Below, in pieces: positions 61,781 through 64,000 of a stretch of 64,000 nt of DNA. This DNA comes from Hippasteria phrygiana (taxonomy: Eukaryota; Echinodermata; Asteroidea; Valvatida; Goniasteridae), in assembly GCA_037893225.1 (NCBI GenBank), contig JAZGUH010000627.1:868001-932000 (forward strand), written 5' to 3'. A program made the translations under genes and the position numbers. The first letter of the stretch is position 1, and the number at the start of each line of letters is the position of its first letter. The notes beneath the pieces were generated by a model. The model was not told the DNA's origin and ran no database searches. It worked only from the letters and a program-made list of their open reading frames with translations.

Positions 61781-62484
61781 GGAATGTAAGAAGAGGGAAC
61801 AGTTCAATTTTTGATAACGAAATTGTATTCTAGAGGGTTATTTCAAGGTAACTCCAGACATAATAGCAGCTGATGCCTCAAATTATATTGTAAAAACTCT
61901 CCAAGAATATGGAAATAGATCGTTGATTAATAAAATTATAAAACTTGCAAAGTTAGCATTGTATATGATGATATATTGGTGCAAACGTTGAGGAAATAAA
62001 TAGTGAAACCTTCCAAACGGCATTTCGAACTGGAAATCGGATGACTGGAAGTCCGAAGAGGCCGGAAGATGGCTGCATCTGAATGAAGTTGAACATTCTG
62101 CAAGTAAGTATCTCTCTGCAAGCACAAATTGTGGCGTGGAGAGATTTATATTATTGGCTTAACAATATTCTCCAATCAGTTTTATATAGATAGTTTTATA
62201 TGATTTATTTGATTTTCAGAATGGTTACTGAAATCGAAACCATTCTCACAAAACGACGACGATGCAATATTTTCTACAAGACACGTGGACCCAAAATAAC
62301 CTTTTTTTAAGTGGAAAATTGGAAGGATAATAATCCTGAAGAAAATTTTTATTAACGGGTTCACTATTGGTTTATTGTGGTTTGATCAGGGGCAGGGGGA
62401 ATCATGGTGCGGTTTCAGGAATGTTCGGTTTCGACTGATATCCTATCATGCATGTTTCGATAAACGACGAACAGAATTTGACAT

Positions 62485-62700
62485 AGAGGAATTTCACATT
62501 AGCCCCTTCTGCGCACTTTCGAGTTGAAAGCGAGAATGTCAGTGGCAAACAAAACAATGCTTTTCAGCACATTCATTCATGCATGAATTTAATAATCAGG
62601 CCATATAACGCAGCGCAGGCGCACGATCAGCATAAAGTTGTTTACTGTGACATTGAGATCCTCGTTTTCAAACGCGAAAGTGCGGAGATCGGCGCTAAAC
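62485..62700 (+). repeat. Dispersed repeat, copy 2 of pair with 32618-32832
   Basis: Collinear with the other copy with few differences, ending GGCGCTAAAC. Confidence 0.85.
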
Positions 62701-63009
62701 TAAGGCTGCAAGTTTCCGGTTTTAAAATTATCCGTGTCACCGTTTGTTTTATGGCTACGGTTTACGTTAACCGTAACCAATGTTCTTTTGTGTAAACAAA
62801 GAAAAAAAAAGAAAAACAAGTCTGGGGAGTCGGGTTCATAACCTAATTTTGTTACCACGTGATTGGCAGAAATTGATCACACATCGCTAATTAAGACGGT
62901 AACATCAAGAACGGGTGAACAAAATTTCCCTGCCCCCACAACGCCAACAACGATGCGAAATAAATTCACTCTAATACGGACGAGCACGTGAGAAGTTTTG
63001 TTGACTATG

Positions 63010-63320
63010 ATGACCTACCCCCAATATCATAGACGGCCCGTGCCCAAATTCAACTAATTATGAATTCATGATGCACTAGTACGGTGCACATTATAGCTGG
63101 CAAGCACATGGAAAACATTCTTCATCGTCCACCTAACCCCATTGGCTGTTGCCGAACATCGTGGTCGGTCCGTGCCCAAATCTAACCAATCATCTTTCAT
63201 AATGCATCGAGCTTCATTGGGCATGCACTGTGCGCCCAAAATCAAGGCCCGATTGGCCCTCGTCCCACATCGTAGACGGCACATGTACATGTAGAATCTA
63301 ACCAATCACGATACATCAAG
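63010..63320. repeat. Degenerate tandem repeat of about 100-120 bp with CCAAT-like words
   Basis: The phrase 'CAT.GTAGACGGC' or similar followed by 'CGTGCCCAAAT' and 'TAACCAATCA' recurs three times (about 63030, 63160 and 63260), each with ATTGG or CCAAT nearby. No gene start was found beside it. Confidence 0.5.
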
Positions 63321-64000
63321 ACGATTGGCAGTGGGATTTATTTTTTTACAGTTTCACCAATTGGCATTCGTGCAACATTGCACACATAGTATTTGCTACC
63401 CTGAGACTCAAAACAACGTATACCAATGCATGGGTAATTTTGTTGAAAGAAAAATGATACCAAGATCTGTTGATTCGGTCCAGCAGTTTTTGTTGACTAG
63501 AATCTATTATTTTGTGAAACCAGAAGTCGGCGGTCACAAATTCTGCCACCCCGTTGCTGTTATGTTATAGATTTCAGTCTGCAAAAAAATTACTATAGCT
63601 ATTTGCATAAAATTAAATATGCATAAGGCACTTCAAAAACCAAAATTTCAATGATTAACCATTAACTTGTCATATAATCTGTTTTTAGAGACTGTGGTTG
63701 CAGAGAAAAAGTTTTTTGAAATGATTTAAAATGATTTTGAAATGATTTGTTCAAAGTTTGGTGGTAAAAGGAATTTAAATCTTGATTTTTTTATCCTCAA
63801 CACTGACTATAAAGTCCACTGTTTTGTAGACGTCAAGAAGCCTCGAGAAAATGTTGACTTTGCCGGATTCCTTTGCAAAGTTAAGGGTCGGAGAGTCACC
63901 ATTTATGGCTGACGCCACACGTCGTGTTTAGGGTTCACAACTTAATACGTGCCCCGCAATCAAGGAATCACTCCCTAGTGTCTTTCTTCCCCTGTCTTTT

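Overview
The window looks like nuclear DNA from a marine invertebrate, most likely an echinoderm or a related deuterostome. The evidence is AT-rich DNA with very frequent ACATGTA-type words, spliced exons with GT-AG borders, tRNA-derived SINEs, and many short inverted-repeat DNA transposons. This placement is inference; no species-specific gene was recognised. There are no operons and no prokaryotic features.

One host gene can be read with confidence. It lies on the minus strand, from a start codon at 57041 to the last exon found with confidence at 30320. Ten coding exons join in frame with consistent splice phases and give 824 codons without a stop; the 3' end was not found. The predicted protein has no signal peptide or membrane segment. 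It is rich in Ser, Pro and acidic residues, has one strongly basic patch, and repeats a short acidic motif of the form S-D-x-D/E-S-I/V-x-T-E-x-F/Y-E-x-x-F six or seven times. I do not recognise the family. Exons 4 to 9 are all phase 1 at both ends, so each could be skipped or duplicated without shifting the frame.

Most of the rest is mobile DNA. From 1 to 19 kb there are hAT-like elements with 8-bp target duplications (698-1288, 11403-11912), TTAA-flanked MITEs, foldback hairpins, a non-LTR retrotransposon tail, SINEs and an 11-bp minisatellite. At 19.7-20.8 kb there is a decayed tyrosine recombinase followed by a decayed SGNH-type hydrolase, as expected for a DIRS/Ngaro-like element. At 23.5-24.9 kb there is a 1358-bp element with 121-bp terminal inverted repeats and a 9-bp target duplication, the structure of a Mutator-like element, enclosing CpG-rich DNA that may be captured. 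At 29.0-30.1 kb an inverted-repeat element carries a THAP-domain exon broken by two frameshifts. A decayed Ty3/Gypsy pol fragment lies at 30.9-31.6 kb, inside the 15-kb intron 9 of the host gene.

The host gene's introns are also full of insertions. They include an inverted repeat with arms of over 400 bp (47344-48206) that would form a long hairpin in the pre-mRNA, and a TTAA MITE nested inside a hAT-like element (54136-54808). The 57-64 kb end, upstream of the gene, holds dispersed repeats and no gene I could support.
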